64,000 nucleotides of DNA from Pseudaquabacterium pictum (lineage in GTDB: Bacteria; Pseudomonadota; Gammaproteobacteria; Burkholderiales; Burkholderiaceae_C). The first letter of the stretch is position 1; every line of letters starts with the position of its first letter. The notes below the pieces were generated by a model that saw only the letters and a program-made list of their open reading frames with translations, was not told where the DNA came from and made no database searches. The position numbers and the translations under genes were made by a program. Location of the stretch: NCBI RefSeq assembly GCF_005403045.1, contig NZ_BJCL01000005.1:186001-250000 (forward strand), given 5' to 3'. This document shows, in pieces, positions 8,967 to 18,441 of the stretch.

Positions 8967-11228
8967 TCAGCGGGGCGGGGGCTCGCCGCTGCCCGGGCTG
9001 AGCGGCGCCTGCACGCTGCAGCGGATGCCCTGCGGCGTGCGCACCTCCCACCCCACCTGGCCGCCCAGCAGCTTCACCCGCTTGCGCACGCCGCCCAGGC
9101 CCAGGCCATGGGCCCAGGCCGCCGGCTGCTGGCCGATGCCGTCGTCGCTGACCTGCAGCGCCAGGCGGCCCCGGTCGAAGTGCACGCTGATCTCCACCTG
9201 GCTGGCCTGGGCGTGGGTGATGATGTTGTTGACCAGCTCGCGCAGCACCCGTGTCAGGCCCGACCACTGCACCGCCGTGAGGGTGATGTCGCGGTCGGCC
9301 GAGAAGCTCCAGTGCAGGCTGCAGCCGGCGGCGTTCAGGCGCTGGGTGATGTCGGCCTTCCACTCGGCCGCCGCATGCGACAGCCGCTGGTTGCCGGCCG
9401 CCAGGCCGCGGGTCAGCGTCTTCAGGTCCTGCAGCGTGTGGCGGATGTACTCCTCGATCTCTTCATTCGGCGCCTTGTACATCAGCGTCAGCAGCCGGGC
9501 GCCGATGTCGTCGTGCAGGTCTTGCGCGATGCGGGCGCGTTCCTCGGCGCGGCCATGCTCGACGGCGCGGTCGTAGGCGACGGCGCGGCCCAGCTGTTCC
9601 AGCAAACGCTCGCACAGCAGGCCATCGGCCTGGGTGAACAGTCGCCGGCCCTGCTGGGCATGGCGCAGCACCAGCGCGCCGCTGGGCTGGCCCGGCAACT
9701 GCGGCACCGGCACCACCAGGGTCGTGCCATCGGCTGCCACCCGCACCCGCGAGGCGCTGCGTTGGCTGCGCGCCACCTCCAGCGGATCGAACACCTCGCG
9801 CAGCAGCGTGCCCAGTTGCTGCACGGCCTCGTCCGGGGATTGCTCCAGCGCCCGCGCGGCGCGGTAGACGCTGTCGAACATGCGCTCGGCATTGCGCGGC
9901 CCGGGCCCGGCCAACTGCTGCAGCACCCAGGGCCGGGCCGCCAGGTACACGCCCAGCGACACCACCAGGGCCAGACCCAGGGCGGCCAACGGATGCAGGC
10001 CGAAGATCGCCAGGAACAGCAGCGTCAGCGAGGCCGCCACCGTGCTGACGCCGGCCAGCAGCGCAAATTCGCGCAGCACCTGGCGCGAGCGCGAGAGAAA
10101 CGGCCCCAGCATCAGCAGCGACGCCAGGAACACCGTCCAGGCCAGTGCGCCCAGGGCCGCCAGCGGGCCTGGGATGCGGCTCTCGTCGCCGGCCAGCGCC
10201 AGGGCCAGGCTCGACAGCAGCAGCGTGGCCGTGGCGGCCAGCACCAGGCGCTGCAGCAGCCGGGCCAGCGGGTGGCGCGGCTGCCCGCGCCGGCGCCGCA
10301 ACACCAGCGCGGCGGCCAGGCCGGCCAACAGCAGCACGCCCTGGGCCCACCACCACAGACCGGCCTGCTGGCCAACCAGCAGCCACACCAGGGTCGACAG
10401 CGCCACCGCCCAGGCCAGCGGCGCCAGCGGGCGGGACCAGGGGTGTCGACGCGGGTACAGCAGCAGCACATGCACCAGCCCGGCGGCGGTCACCAGATCC
10501 AGCGTCAGACGCCAGGCCAGGTCAGCCTGTTCCAGCCCCGCCGGCACGCCCAGGCCGGGCAGGCTGCCAGCGGCGATCAGCAGCAGGTTCAGGCACTGCG
10601 CCACGGCCAGCCCCATGTACAACTGGGCGGCGCGGCCCGGCTGGGCCAGCAGCGCCACCGCGGCCGCCAGGTACAGCGCCAGCGCCAGCGCACACACGGC
10701 CCAGCACAGCGCGCCCAGGCCACCCAGGCCACGCGGGCGCGGCGCCACCGCCAGTTGCAGGCCGCCGTCGAACTGCGCCAGCACCTGCGGCTGGCGCAGC
10801 GCCTGGCCCAGCCAGCTGCGCAGGGCCAACAGGTCCTGGCGCGCGGCGTCGTCGGCCACCCAGCGTGGAGAGTGGGGCAGCAGCGCGGGGCTGGCCGCCA
10901 GGCGGCGGCCATCGGGCAGCACCAGGGCCTGCAGCCGCTGGCCAGCGGCCGGCAGCGTTGCGGCATCGCTGCCGGCCAGCAGCGTCAGGCGGCCGCCGCC
11001 CGCGTCATGCAGGTGCAGCGGCAAGTGGGGTTCCGAGGCCAGCATCCGCAGCCACAGCGCCACCACCGCGGCGCCCAGCAAGCCCAGCCACAGCAGCCGG
11101 CGCACGCGGTCGGCAGGCGGATGGGGGCGCGTGCGCCGGCCGCCGCCGACAGCAGTGTCCACCCATTCGGAATCCGGGGGCGGCCCGGCGTCCGGGCCGG
11201 TGGTCGGCAGCGGCGCGACCACGGCCAT
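8967..11228 (-). CDS. Multi-pass membrane sensor histidine kinase (NarL/DegS-type)
   Basis: Sensor kinase of 753 residues. An N-terminal membrane segment is followed by an extracytoplasmic stretch of about 120 residues, then about eight further hydrophobic helices (roughly 165-435), a GAF-like region, and the kinase core. The core has the HisKA_3-type phosphoacceptor motif RIAQDLHDDIGARLL with His572, and an HATPase domain (RELVNNIITHAQAS, SDDGIG, GLGLGGVRKRV). That kinase type partners with LuxR/NarL response regulators, and exactly such a gene lies 14 bases upstream on the same strand. The membrane-embedded sensor suggests a hydrophobic or bilayer signal, but the ligand is unknown. Confidence 0.9.
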   Translation of the reverse strand: MAVVAPLPTTGPDAGPPPDSEWVDTAVGGGRRTRPHPPADRVRRLLWLGLLGAAVVALWLRMLASEPHLPLHLHDAGGGRLTLLAGSDAATLPAAGQRLQALVLPDGRRLAASPALLPHSPRWVADDAARQDLLALRSWLGQALRQPQVLAQFDGGLQLAVAPRPRGLGGLGALCWAVCALALALYLAAAVALLAQPGRAAQLYMGLAVAQCLNLLLIAAGSLPGLGVPAGLEQADLAWRLTLDLVTAAGLVHVLLLYPRRHPWSRPLAPLAWAVALSTLVWLLVGQQAGLWWWAQGVLLLAGLAAALVLRRRRGQPRHPLARLLQRLVLAATATLLLSSLALALAGDESRIPGPLAALGALAWTVFLASLLMLGPFLSRSRQVLREFALLAGVSTVAASLTLLFLAIFGLHPLAALGLALVVSLGVYLAARPWVLQQLAGPGPRNAERMFDSVYRAARALEQSPDEAVQQLGTLLREVFDPLEVARSQRSASRVRVAADGTTLVVPVPQLPGQPSGALVLRHAQQGRRLFTQADGLLCERLLEQLGRAVAYDRAVEHGRAEERARIAQDLHDDIGARLLTLMYKAPNEEIEEYIRHTLQDLKTLTRGLAAGNQRLSHAAAEWKADITQRLNAAGCSLHWSFSADRDITLTAVQWSGLTRVLRELVNNIITHAQASQVEISVHFDRGRLALQVSDDGIGQQPAAWAHGLGLGGVRKRVKLLGGQVGWEVRTPQGIRCSVQAPLSPGSGEPPPR

Positions 11229-11242
11229 CGCTCAGCCGGCGC

Positions 11243-11986
11243 TCACACCAGGCCCTGCTTGGTGGCCAGCACCGCCGCTTCTGCCCGGCTGGACACGTTG
11301 AGCTTCTTGTAGATGGACTTGATGTGGTCGTTGACGGTGAACCACTTGATGCCCATCAGGCTGGCGATCTCCTTGATCGTGAAGCCCTTGCTCAGGTAGG
11401 TGAGCACCTCGCTCTCGCGCGGGGTGAGGCGCTCGTGGTCGGGCACCTTGCCGATGGGCACCGGCGCGCTGGTGGTGCTGAGCAGGTCGGGCGAGGTGCT
11501 GAAGCCCGAATCGGGCGCGGCGCGGTCGGCCCGGCCGCCGGAGCGGAAATGCGTCAGCAACCGGCGGGCGATGGCCGGCGACAGCGGCGGCTGGCCGCGC
11601 ACGATCTTCTGCAATTCCTCCACCAGCACCTCGAAGCGGTCTTCCTTCAGCAGGTAGCCGTCGGCGCCGCACTGCAGTGCCGGGAACAGGTGGTCGTCGT
11701 CCGAGTACAGCGTGGTGACGATCTTGGTGGCCGGGTACTGGGTCAGCTCGGACAGCAGCTCCATGCCGTTGCCGTCGGGCAGTTCCAGGTCGACCAGGAT
11801 CAGCTTGAACGGATCGACGCCATGCAGCCCGCTGGCACCACCGGTCAGGCTGATCTGTGCACGCGCGCTCTCCAGGTCACCGGCTTCGGTGATGGCGATG
11901 GTGTCGCTGAAGCTTTCACGCACCACCCGGCACAGGAAACTGCGTGCAACCGGGTTGTCTTCGAGGATGAGGACCTTCACGGCCAT
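11243..11986 (-). CDS. LuxR/NarL-family response regulator
   Basis: DNA-binding response regulator of 247 residues: receiver domain with acidic pocket E9/D10 and predicted phosphoacceptor Asp66 (ILVDLELPDG), a linker of about 50 residues, and a LuxR-type helix-turn-helix (LTPRESEVLTYLSKGFT and IKWFTVNDHIKSIYKKLNV) at the C-terminus. It is the first gene of a two-gene unit with the histidine kinase just downstream, so it is almost certainly that kinase's partner. Targets are unknown. The 99-base interval upstream (11987-12085) is AT-richer than its surroundings but has no clear promoter. Confidence 0.93.
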   Translation of the reverse strand: MAVKVLILEDNPVARSFLCRVVRESFSDTIAITEAGDLESARAQISLTGGASGLHGVDPFKLILVDLELPDGNGMELLSELTQYPATKIVTTLYSDDDHLFPALQCGADGYLLKEDRFEVLVEELQKIVRGQPPLSPAIARRLLTHFRSGGRADRAAPDSGFSTSPDLLSTTSAPVPIGKVPDHERLTPRESEVLTYLSKGFTIKEIASLMGIKWFTVNDHIKSIYKKLNVSSRAEAAVLATKQGLV

Positions 11987-12085
11987 GGCTGGTTCTCCCG
12001 CTGCGCATGCTAGCGCAGAAGAATGGCCGGACGGTGGCCGTTCTCATCCCTGGCATGCAGGCCAGGCGCACGCTGACGACGTTTG

Positions 12086-13063
12086 TTACGGTTGCAGCAG
12101 CACCAGCTTGCCCACCACCTGGCGCGCGCCCATGCGGGCATAGGCGGCATGCAGGTCCGCCAGCGGCATGGTCTTGTCCATCACCGGGGTGACCTTGCCT
12201 TCGGCATACCACTGCGCCAGCTGCTGCAGGTCGCGCTGGAAGGCCTGCGGCTCGCGGCGCACGAAGTCGCCCCAGAACACGCCGACGATGGCCGCGCCCT
12301 TGAGCAGGCTCAGGTTCAGCGGCAGCGCCGGGATGCCGCCGCCGGCGAAGCCCACCACCAGGTAGCGGCCGCGCCAGGCGATGGAGCGGAACACCGGCTC
12401 GGCCAGGTCGCCGCCCACCGGGTCGTAGACCACGTCGGGGCCCTTGCCGCCGGTCAGTGCCTTCAGCGCGTCGCGGATGTTCTCGGTGCTGTAGTTGATG
12501 GTGGCGTCGGCGCCGATCTCCTTGCACAGCGCGCACTTGGCGTCGGTGGAGGCGGCGGCGATCACCCGGGCGCCGGCCGCCTTGGCGATCTGCACCGCTG
12601 CGGTGCCCACGCCGCCGGCCGCGCCGAGCACCAGCACCGTCTCGCCGGCCTTCAGCTGGCCGCGGTCCAGCAAGGCATGCTGGGTGGTGCCGTAGGTCAT
12701 CAGGAACGCCGCGCCGTGCTCGAAACTCATGCCCGCGGGCATGGGCACCAGTTTTTCGGCCGGCACCACCGCGTGGGTGCCGAAGCCGCCGGTGCCGCCG
12801 ATCACCATCACCCGGTCACCGGGCTTGACGTTGGCCACGCCGTCGCCCACCGCTTCCACCACGCCGGCGTATTCGCTGCCCGGCACGAAGGGCGGCGTGG
12901 GCTTGAACTGGTACTTGTTCTGGCAGATCAGGATGTCGGGGAAGTTCAGGCTCGACGCCTTCACTGCCACGCGGGCCTGGCCGGCGCCGGGCTCGGGGGT
13001 GGGCACTTCCTCCCATTGCAGGGCGTCGGTGCCGGTGGGGTTGTGGCAGATCCAGGCGTGCAT
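12086..13063 (-). CDS. NADPH:quinone oxidoreductase family protein (zinc-independent MDR)
   Basis: Medium-chain dehydrogenase/reductase of 325 residues. The N-terminal GroES-like domain contains [18 protein letters not shown]; the nucleotide-binding domain has [22 protein letters not shown] at about residues 145-165. The cysteine/histidine set of zinc alcohol dehydrogenases is absent, which points to the quinone reductase (QOR) branch that reduces quinones or activated alkenes with NADPH. The start is set at 13063, preceded by GGAATT, although the frame stays open far upstream because of antisense GC bias. It is divergent from surE across a 102-base gap. Confidence 0.92.
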   Translation of the reverse strand: MHAWICHNPTGTDALQWEEVPTPEPGAGQARVAVKASSLNFPDILICQNKYQFKPTPPFVPGSEYAGVVEAVGDGVANVKPGDRVMVIGGTGGFGTHAVVPAEKLVPMPAGMSFEHGAAFLMTYGTTQHALLDRGQLKAGETVLVLGAAGGVGTAAVQIAKAAGARVIAAASTDAKCALCKEIGADATINYSTENIRDALKALTGGKGPDVVYDPVGGDLAEPVFRSIAWRGRYLVVGFAGGGIPALPLNLSLLKGAAIVGVFWGDFVRREPQAFQRDLQQLAQWYAEGKVTPVMDKTMPLADLHAAYARMGARQVVGKLVLLQP

Positions 13064-13150
13064 GGGAATTCCTTTTTTGGGCTGTCGGCAAGGGTGTTGG
13101 ATGTTAGGCACGGCGGCTGCATCGCCCCCGTCGCCCGGGTGACGGGTGCC

Positions 13151-13156
13151 TACAAT
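13151..13156 (+). promoter_or_regulatory. -10 element of surE (near-leaderless)
   Basis: TACAAT ends nine bases before the surE ATG, so the predicted 5' leader is only two or three bases and no Shine-Dalgarno is present. No good -35 is visible. Confidence 0.45.
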
Positions 13157-13165
13157 CGCCAACCC

Positions 13166-13927
13166 ATGAAGATCCTGATCGCCAACGACGACGGCTACCT
13201 GGCCCCGGGCCTGGCCGCGCTGGTGCAGGCGGTGCAGGGCCTGGGCGACATCGAGGTGATCGCACCCGAGCAGAACGCCAGCGGCACCTCCAACGCGCTG
13301 ACATTGAACCGGCCGCTGCAGGTCTTCAGCGCCGGGCCCGGCCAGCCTGGGGTGCGCTTCATCAACGGCACGCCATCCGACTGCGTGCACGTGGCGATGA
13401 CCGGCCTGCTGGGCTACCGGCCCGATCTGGTGCTCTCGGGCATCAACCAGGGCGCCAACATGGGCGACGACACGCTCTACTCCGGGACCGTGGCCGCTGC
13501 GATGGAGGGTTACCTGTTCGGCGTGCCGGCCATCGCCTTCTCGCAGACCGAGAAGGGCTGGGCCCATCTGGACGCCGCCGGCCGGGTGGTGCGCCGCCTG
13601 GTGCAGCAGATCCTGGCCGACGGCCTGCCGGCCGAGCCCTTCCTGCTGAACGTGAACATCCCCAACCGCGCCGATGCCGATGCGCTGCCGCAGCAGGTCA
13701 CCCGGCTGGGCCGCCGCCATGCCAGCGAGCCGGTGATCCGCCAGACCAACCCGCGCGGCGAGCCGATCTACTGGATCGGCCCGGCCGGTGACGCCCGGGA
13801 GGCCGGCGCCGGCACCGATTTCCACGCCACCGCCAGCGGCTGCGTCTCGATCACGCCGCTGCAGGTCGACCTGACCGACCATGCCCGGCTGGGCCACTGG
13901 CGCACCCGGCTCGGGGGCGGCGCATGA
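13166..13927 (+). CDS. surE: 5'/3'-nucleotidase SurE
   Basis: Metal-dependent nucleotidase and exopolyphosphatase that hydrolyses nucleoside monophosphates under stress and in stationary phase. The 253-residue protein carries the family metal site: Asp8-Asp9 in NDDG, Ser39 in NASGTSN and Asn in [12 protein letters not shown], followed by [11 protein letters not shown]. The ATG immediately after a TACAAT element gives the canonical [11 protein letters not shown]-terminus. Its stop overlaps the ATG of pcm (ATGA), the classic surE-pcm-nlpD order, which in many proteobacteria continues to rpoS; rpoS is not here. Confidence 0.97.
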   Translation: MKILIANDDGYLAPGLAALVQAVQGLGDIEVIAPEQNASGTSNALTLNRPLQVFSAGPGQPGVRFINGTPSDCVHVAMTGLLGYRPDLVLSGINQGANMGDDTLYSGTVAAAMEGYLFGVPAIAFSQTEKGWAHLDAAGRVVRRLVQQILADGLPAEPFLLNVNIPNRADADALPQQVTRLGRRHASEPVIRQTNPRGEPIYWIGPAGDAREAGAGTDFHATASGCVSITPLQVDLTDHARLGHWRTRLGGGA

Positions 13928-14760
13928 CGGCTGGCAGCGGCGGCGCCAGGCCGCCGCGTTTTCCGCTGGCGCTGGACCAGGTCGGCCGCAGTGCCAGTGC
14001 GCCCAAGCCGCGCGAGCCGCTGCGCCCGCAGCGCCACCTGCATGAAGCTGCCAAGGACGCCCGCGCCCGCCCTGCGCCGCAGGGTCTGGGGCTGGATTCG
14101 GCCCTGGTGCGCCAGCGCATGGTGCAGCGCCTGCGCGCCGAGGGCATCCGCTGCGAGCCGGTGTTTGCCGCGATGGAGCAGGTGCCGCGCCACCATTTCG
14201 TCGACACCGCGCTGGCCATCCAGGCCTACGAGGACACCAGCCTGCCGATCGGCCATGGCCAGACGATCTCCAAGCCGTCGGTGGTGGCCCGCATGATCGA
14301 GCTGCTGTTCGAGGGCCGCAGCGCGCGCGATGCCGGCCACCTGGGCCGCGCGCTGGAGGTGGGCACCGGCTGCGGCTACCAGACCGCGCTGCTGGCCCAG
14401 CTGGCCCGCCGGGTGGTGTCGATCGAGCGGCTGCGCCCGCTGTTCGACAAGGCCCAGACCAACCTGTCGGCCTGGCTGCCCCGCCGCGAGCTGGACCAGG
14501 TGCGCCTGGTGTTCGCCGACGGCATGCTGGGCCATCCGCCGAACGCACCCTACGACAGCCTGATCGCCGCCGCCGGCGGCGACGAGCTGCCGGCCGCCTG
14601 GCTGGACCAGCTGGCCGTGGGCGGCCGTCTGGTGGCGCCGATGCACCGCAGCGGCGGCCGCGGCCAGGTGCTGGTGGTGGTCGACCGGCGCGAGAGCGGC
14701 CTGGTGCGCACCGAGCACGAGGCGGTGCACTTCGTCCCCCTAAAATCAGGCACCGTTTGA
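13924..14760 (+). CDS. pcm: Protein-L-isoaspartate O-methyltransferase
   Basis: Cytoplasmic repair enzyme that methylates L-isoaspartyl residues in aged proteins using S-adenosylmethionine. The SAM-binding signature [19 protein letters not shown] is at about residues 140-158, with [21 protein letters not shown] after it. The N-terminal substrate region [17 protein letters not shown] starts only near residue 55. The 278-residue length exceeds the 205-220 typical of enterobacterial PCM by a basic, Pro/Ala-rich N-terminal extension, a feature of betaproteobacterial versions. Coupled to surE by a four-base overlap. Confidence 0.95.
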   Translation: MTAGSGGARPPRFPLALDQVGRSASAPKPREPLRPQRHLHEAAKDARARPAPQGLGLDSALVRQRMVQRLRAEGIRCEPVFAAMEQVPRHHFVDTALAIQAYEDTSLPIGHGQTISKPSVVARMIELLFEGRSARDAGHLGRALEVGTGCGYQTALLAQLARRVVSIERLRPLFDKAQTNLSAWLPRRELDQVRLVFADGMLGHPPNAPYDSLIAAAGGDELPAAWLDQLAVGGRLVAPMHRSGGRGQVLVVVDRRESGLVRTEHEAVHFVPLKSGTV

Positions 14761-14786
14761 TCGGGCCACCGGCCCCGCCCGCCAAC

Positions 14787-15668
14787 ATGCATTCCACCGC
14801 CCGCCTGCCGAATCTGTTGTTGCTCTGCGGGCTGGTGTGGCTGGCTGGGTGTGCCGGCACGCAGAACAAGGCGCCGGTCGAGGAGCGCCAGCCCACCCGC
14901 CAGGCCGCCAAGCCGCTGCCGGCGCCGGTGGCCAGCACGCCGCCGCTGGCTGCTCCGGCCGATGCCGTGAAGGTGCTGCCCGGTGCCGAGAACGCCGGCA
15001 AGCCCGGCTACTACACCGTCAAGCCCGGCGACACGATGATCCGCATCGGCCTGGAGCAGGGCCAGAACTGGCGCGACATCGTGCGCTGGAACAGCATCGA
15101 GAACCCCAACCTGATCGAGGTGGGCCAGGTGCTGCGGGTGGTACCGCCGCAGGCCGACGCCACCGCCCTGGCGAGCCAGGCCGTGGCGCCAGCCAAGGTC
15201 GAGAGCAAGCCGCTGGATGCCAAGCCCGCCGCCGCCGCCTCCACCGCTGCCCCGGCACCGGCCGCAGTGGTGGCGCCGGCTGCCGCACCGGCCAACGACG
15301 ACGAGCCCGCCTGGGCCTGGCCGTCCGCCGGCTCGGTGCTGGCCGGCTTCGAGGAAGGCAAGCAGAAGGGCCTGGCCATCGCCGGCAAGGCGGGTGATCC
15401 GGTGCTGGCCGCCGCCGATGGCCGCGTGGTCTACGCTGGATCGGGGTTGCGCGGTTACGGCAACCTGGTCATCGTCAAGCACAACAACACCTACCTGACC
15501 GCCTACGCCCACAACCAGACCCTGCTGGTCAAGGAAGACCAGGCGGTGCGGCGGGGCCAGAAGATCGCCGAGATGGGCTCCAGCGATGCCGAGCGGGTGC
15601 AGCTGCACTTCGAGATCCGGCGCCAGGGCAAGCCGGTCGATCCGGCCAAGCTGCTGCCGGCGCGCTGA
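14787..15668 (+). CDS. nlpD: LysM/M23 lipoprotein, NlpD-type amidase activator
   Basis: Outer-membrane lipoprotein of 293 residues. The signal ends in a lipobox (LAGC at about residue 22). One LysM domain (YYTVKPGDTMIRIGL to VGQVLRV, about 72-115) binds peptidoglycan, and a C-terminal M23/LytM domain (about 185-290) reads GLAIAGKAGDPVLAAADGRV and LHFEIRRQGKPVDPAKLL. The zinc-ligand His expected before the Asp in active M23 enzymes is replaced (GLAIAGKAGD), as in NlpD/EnvC. It therefore probably activates cell-separation amidases rather than cutting peptidoglycan. ATG 14787 is chosen because it gives a normal lipoprotein signal; a TTG at 14757 would add ten residues. A TAAAAT at 14741-14746 may be its own -10. 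Confidence 0.93.
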   Translation: MHSTARLPNLLLLCGLVWLAGCAGTQNKAPVEERQPTRQAAKPLPAPVASTPPLAAPADAVKVLPGAENAGKPGYYTVKPGDTMIRIGLEQGQNWRDIVRWNSIENPNLIEVGQVLRVVPPQADATALASQAVAPAKVESKPLDAKPAAAASTAAPAPAAVVAPAAAPANDDEPAWAWPSAGSVLAGFEEGKQKGLAIAGKAGDPVLAAADGRVVYAGSGLRGYGNLVIVKHNNTYLTAYAHNQTLLVKEDQAVRRGQKIAEMGSSDAERVQLHFEIRRQGKPVDPAKLLPAR

Positions 15669-15790
15669 CCCCCGCGCCTGCCGTGCGGCCCGCCACCGGA
15701 TCAGCGTTTCCCTGATGCCTGGGGCGCCGGGGCGCCGCTAGCATGCGCGCAGGCGCCGCCACCCGGCGTGCGCACCGGAGACAACGCCCC

Positions 15791-16954
15791 ATGAAGATTG
15801 CATCCCTCACCCTGGCCGTGCTGGCCGCCGTCGGCATCGGTGCCGCGAACGCACAGACCCAGGGCGTCAGCAAGACCGAGATCGTCATCGGCACCATCCA
15901 GGACTTGTCCGGCCCGGTGGCGGCCTTCGGCAAGCAGTCGCGCAACGGCATGCAGCTGCGGGTGGACGAGATCAACGAGCAGGGTGGCATCGCTGGCCGC
16001 AAGCTCAAGCTGCTGGTGGAAGACGCCGGCTACGACCCCAAGCGCGCCGTGCTGGCCGCGCAGAAGCTGGTCAACCAGGACAGGATCTTCCTGATGGCCG
16101 GCCACATCGGCACCGCCCACAACAACGCGGCCATGCCGGTGCAGTTCGAGAAGAACGTCATCAACTTCCTGCCCATCACCGCTGCGCGCGAGATGTACGA
16201 GCCCTTCCACAAGCTGAAGTACTCGTTCGCCGCCACCTACTTCGACCAGATCCGCCTGGCCGCGCCCAAGCTGGCCAAGGACAAGGGCGTGAAGAAGCCC
16301 TGCACGATCTACCAGGACGATGAGTTCGGCCTGGAAGTGCTGCGCGGCGCCGAGGCGGGTCTCAAGACCGTGGGGCTGGAGCTGGCCGAGAAGACCAGCT
16401 ACAAGCGCGGCGCCACCGATTTCTCGTCGCAGGTGGCCCGCATGAAGGCCAGCGGCTGCGACATGGTGATCCTGGGCACCATCATCCGCGAGACCATCGG
16501 CACCATCGGTGAATCGCGCAAGACCGGCTTCAACCCGGTCTTCCTGGGCAGCAGCGCCAGCTACACCGATCTGATCCACAAGCTGGGTGGCAAGCCGATG
16601 GACGGCCTGTACGCCACGATGACGGCGCAGCACCCGTACCTGGACGAGGCCTCCCAGCCGATGCGCTTCTGGGCCAACAAGTACAAGACCAAGTTCAACG
16701 AGGACCCGACGGTCTTCTCGGTCTACGGCTACACCATCGTCGACCTGTTCGCCAAGGCAGCGCAGAAGGCCGGTGCCAACCTGACGACCGAGAGCTTCAT
16801 CAAGGCCATGGACACGCTGACGGTCGAGCCCGACATGTTCGGCTCGCCGCAGACCACCTTCACCGCCACCAAGCGGCTGGGCAACGACCTGTCGCGCGTG
16901 TCGCAGATCGTCGACGGCCGCTGGAAGGTGGTGGGCGACTACATCAAGCCGTGA
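15791..16954 (+). CDS. Branched-chain amino-acid-type ABC transporter substrate-binding protein (orphan)
   Basis: Periplasmic binding protein of 387 residues in the Leu/Ile/Val-binding (Peripla_BP_6) family. It has a clear signal peptide (MKIASLTLAVLAAVGIGAA, cleavage after ANA) and the family pattern KTEIVIGTIQDLSGPVAAFG followed by GGIAGRKLKLLVEDAGYDP. Betaproteobacteria carry many such receptors for amino acids, aromatic acids, urea or amides, so the ligand is not predictable. No permease or ATPase genes are adjacent, so it must borrow a transporter encoded elsewhere. ATG 15791 is chosen for the signal peptide. An intrinsic terminator follows 20 bases after the stop. Confidence 0.93.
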   Translation: MKIASLTLAVLAAVGIGAANAQTQGVSKTEIVIGTIQDLSGPVAAFGKQSRNGMQLRVDEINEQGGIAGRKLKLLVEDAGYDPKRAVLAAQKLVNQDRIFLMAGHIGTAHNNAAMPVQFEKNVINFLPITAAREMYEPFHKLKYSFAATYFDQIRLAAPKLAKDKGVKKPCTIYQDDEFGLEVLRGAEAGLKTVGLELAEKTSYKRGATDFSSQVARMKASGCDMVILGTIIRETIGTIGESRKTGFNPVFLGSSASYTDLIHKLGGKPMDGLYATMTAQHPYLDEASQPMRFWANKYKTKFNEDPTVFSVYGYTIVDLFAKAAQKAGANLTTESFIKAMDTLTVEPDMFGSPQTTFTATKRLGNDLSRVSQIVDGRWKVVGDYIKP

Positions 16955-16973
16955 TCCTGGCTCGTCCATGACC

Positions 16974-16997
16974 AGGCCGCCTGCGGGCGGCCTTTTT
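16974..16997 (+). terminator. Intrinsic terminator after the binding-protein gene
   Basis: An 8-bp perfect stem (16974-16981 with 16986-16993), TGCG loop and run of five T, closing the transcription unit of the periplasmic binding protein before rlmD. Confidence 0.88.
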
Positions 16998-17005
16998 CAT
17001 GCCCG

Positions 17006-17011
17006 GATAAT
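17006..17011 (+). promoter_or_regulatory. -10-like hexamer of rlmD (leaderless spacing)
   Basis: GATAAT ends six bases before the rlmD ATG, and no Shine-Dalgarno is visible. It lies just after the terminator at 16974-16997, so a promoter is needed here; the predicted +1 coincides with the start codon. Confidence 0.45.
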
Positions 17012-17017
17012 CGGCGG

Positions 17018-18379
17018 ATGACAACCAACAGTGAATGGCTGCAGGTCGAATCGCTCGACCTGGACGCCCAGGGCGTGGCCCGCAATGCCGAGGGCAAGGT
17101 GGTGTTCATCGAGGGCGCATTGCCCGGCGAGCAGGTGCAGGTGCGGGTGGGCCGCAGCAAGAACGCCTGGGAGCAGGGCGAGATGACGGCCCTGCGGCGC
17201 GAGAGTTCGCAGCGGGTGCGCCCCGGCTGCCCGCACTTCGGCCTGCACCCGGGCGCCTGCGGCGGCTGCAAGATGCAGCACCTGGATGCGGCGGCGCAGC
17301 TGGCCGTCAAGCAGCGGGTGCTGGAGGACAACCTGCAGCACCTGGCCAAGGTGCAGCCCGCGCAGTTGCTGCGCCCGATCCACGGCCCGGCATGGGGCTA
17401 CCGCTACCGCGCCCGGCTGTCGGTGCGGCATGTGGCCAAGAAGGGCACGGTGCTGATCGGCTTCCATGAGCGCAAGAGTCGCTACCTGGCCGACATGCAG
17501 GTCTGCCCGGTGCTGCCGCCCCACGTCAGCGCGATGTTGATGCCGCTGCGGGCGCTGATCGGCAGCATGGACCAGCGCGACCGCCTGCCGCAGATCGAAC
17601 TGGCCATCGGCCAGCGCACCGACGGCCTGGTCACGGCCCTGGTGCTGCGCCACCTGGAGCCGCTGACGGCCGCCGATGCCGATCGGCTGCGCACCTTTGC
17701 CGCCGACCACGGCGTGCAGTGGTGGCTGCAGCCCAAGGGCCCCGATACGGTGCACCTGCTGGACGCCGTCGGCCCCGAACTGGCCTACGCGCTCCCGGAA
17801 TACGGCATCACGATGCCGTTCAAGCCGACCGACTTCACCCAGGTGAATCACCCGATCAACAGCGTGCTGGTCGGCCGGGCGGTGCGCCTGCTCGATCCTG
17901 GCCCGGCCGAACGGGTGATCGACTGGTTCTGCGGCCTGGGCAACTTCACCCTGCCGCTGGCCACCCGCGCCGGCGCGGTGCTGGGCATCGAGGGCAGTGA
18001 AACGCTGGTGCAGCGTGCCCGCGACAACGCGGCGCGCAACGGACTGTCTGCCAAGACGCAGTTCGCCGCCCGCAACCTGTTCGAGCTGACCGCCGACGAC
18101 CTGGTGGCCCAGGGTGCGGCCGACAAGTGGCTGGTCGATCCGCCACGCGAAGGCGCGTTTGCGCTGGCCAAGGCGCTGGCCGACCTGCATGCCGAACCAC
18201 GGGAGGGCTGGCAGCCGCCGCAGCGGATCGTCTATGTCAGCTGCAACCCGGCCACGCTGGCGCGTGACGCTGGCCTGCTGGTGCACCAGGCCGGCTACCG
18301 CTGCGTGGCGGCGGGGGCGGTGAACATGTTCCCGCACACGGCGCATGTGGAGAGCATGGCGGTGTTCGAGCGGGCGTGA
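17018..18379 (+). CDS. rlmD: 23S rRNA (uracil-1939 C5)-methyltransferase RlmD
   Basis: Iron-sulfur RNA methyltransferase that makes m5U1939 in 23S rRNA. The 453-residue protein has an N-terminal TRAM domain (about 1-60), four cluster cysteines at Cys71, Cys81, Cys84 and Cys163 ([20 protein letters not shown]), a SAM-binding domain ([15 protein letters not shown] at about 305) and the catalytic-Cys motif [12 protein letters not shown] near 410. The complete Fe-S set separates it from TrmA. It is transcribed alone between two terminators, probably from the -10 immediately before its ATG. Confidence 0.96.
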   Translation: MTTNSEWLQVESLDLDAQGVARNAEGKVVFIEGALPGEQVQVRVGRSKNAWEQGEMTALRRESSQRVRPGCPHFGLHPGACGGCKMQHLDAAAQLAVKQRVLEDNLQHLAKVQPAQLLRPIHGPAWGYRYRARLSVRHVAKKGTVLIGFHERKSRYLADMQVCPVLPPHVSAMLMPLRALIGSMDQRDRLPQIELAIGQRTDGLVTALVLRHLEPLTAADADRLRTFAADHGVQWWLQPKGPDTVHLLDAVGPELAYALPEYGITMPFKPTDFTQVNHPINSVLVGRAVRLLDPGPAERVIDWFCGLGNFTLPLATRAGAVLGIEGSETLVQRARDNAARNGLSAKTQFAARNLFELTADDLVAQGAADKWLVDPPREGAFALAKALADLHAEPREGWQPPQRIVYVSCNPATLARDAGLLVHQAGYRCVAAGAVNMFPHTAHVESMAVFERA

Positions 18380-18398
18380 CCCAGCCGCACCGGCCATG

Positions 18399-18424
18399 AA
18401 AAAAGGCTCCCGAGGGAGCCTTTC
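18399..18424. terminator. Bidirectional terminator between rlmD and the YccA-like gene
   Basis: A perfect 9-bp stem (18402-18410 with 18415-18423) around CGAG has an A-tract on the left and T-tract on the right, so it can serve both convergent genes. Confidence 0.85.
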
Positions 18425-18441
18425 CTGTGGGCGGTGACTGC

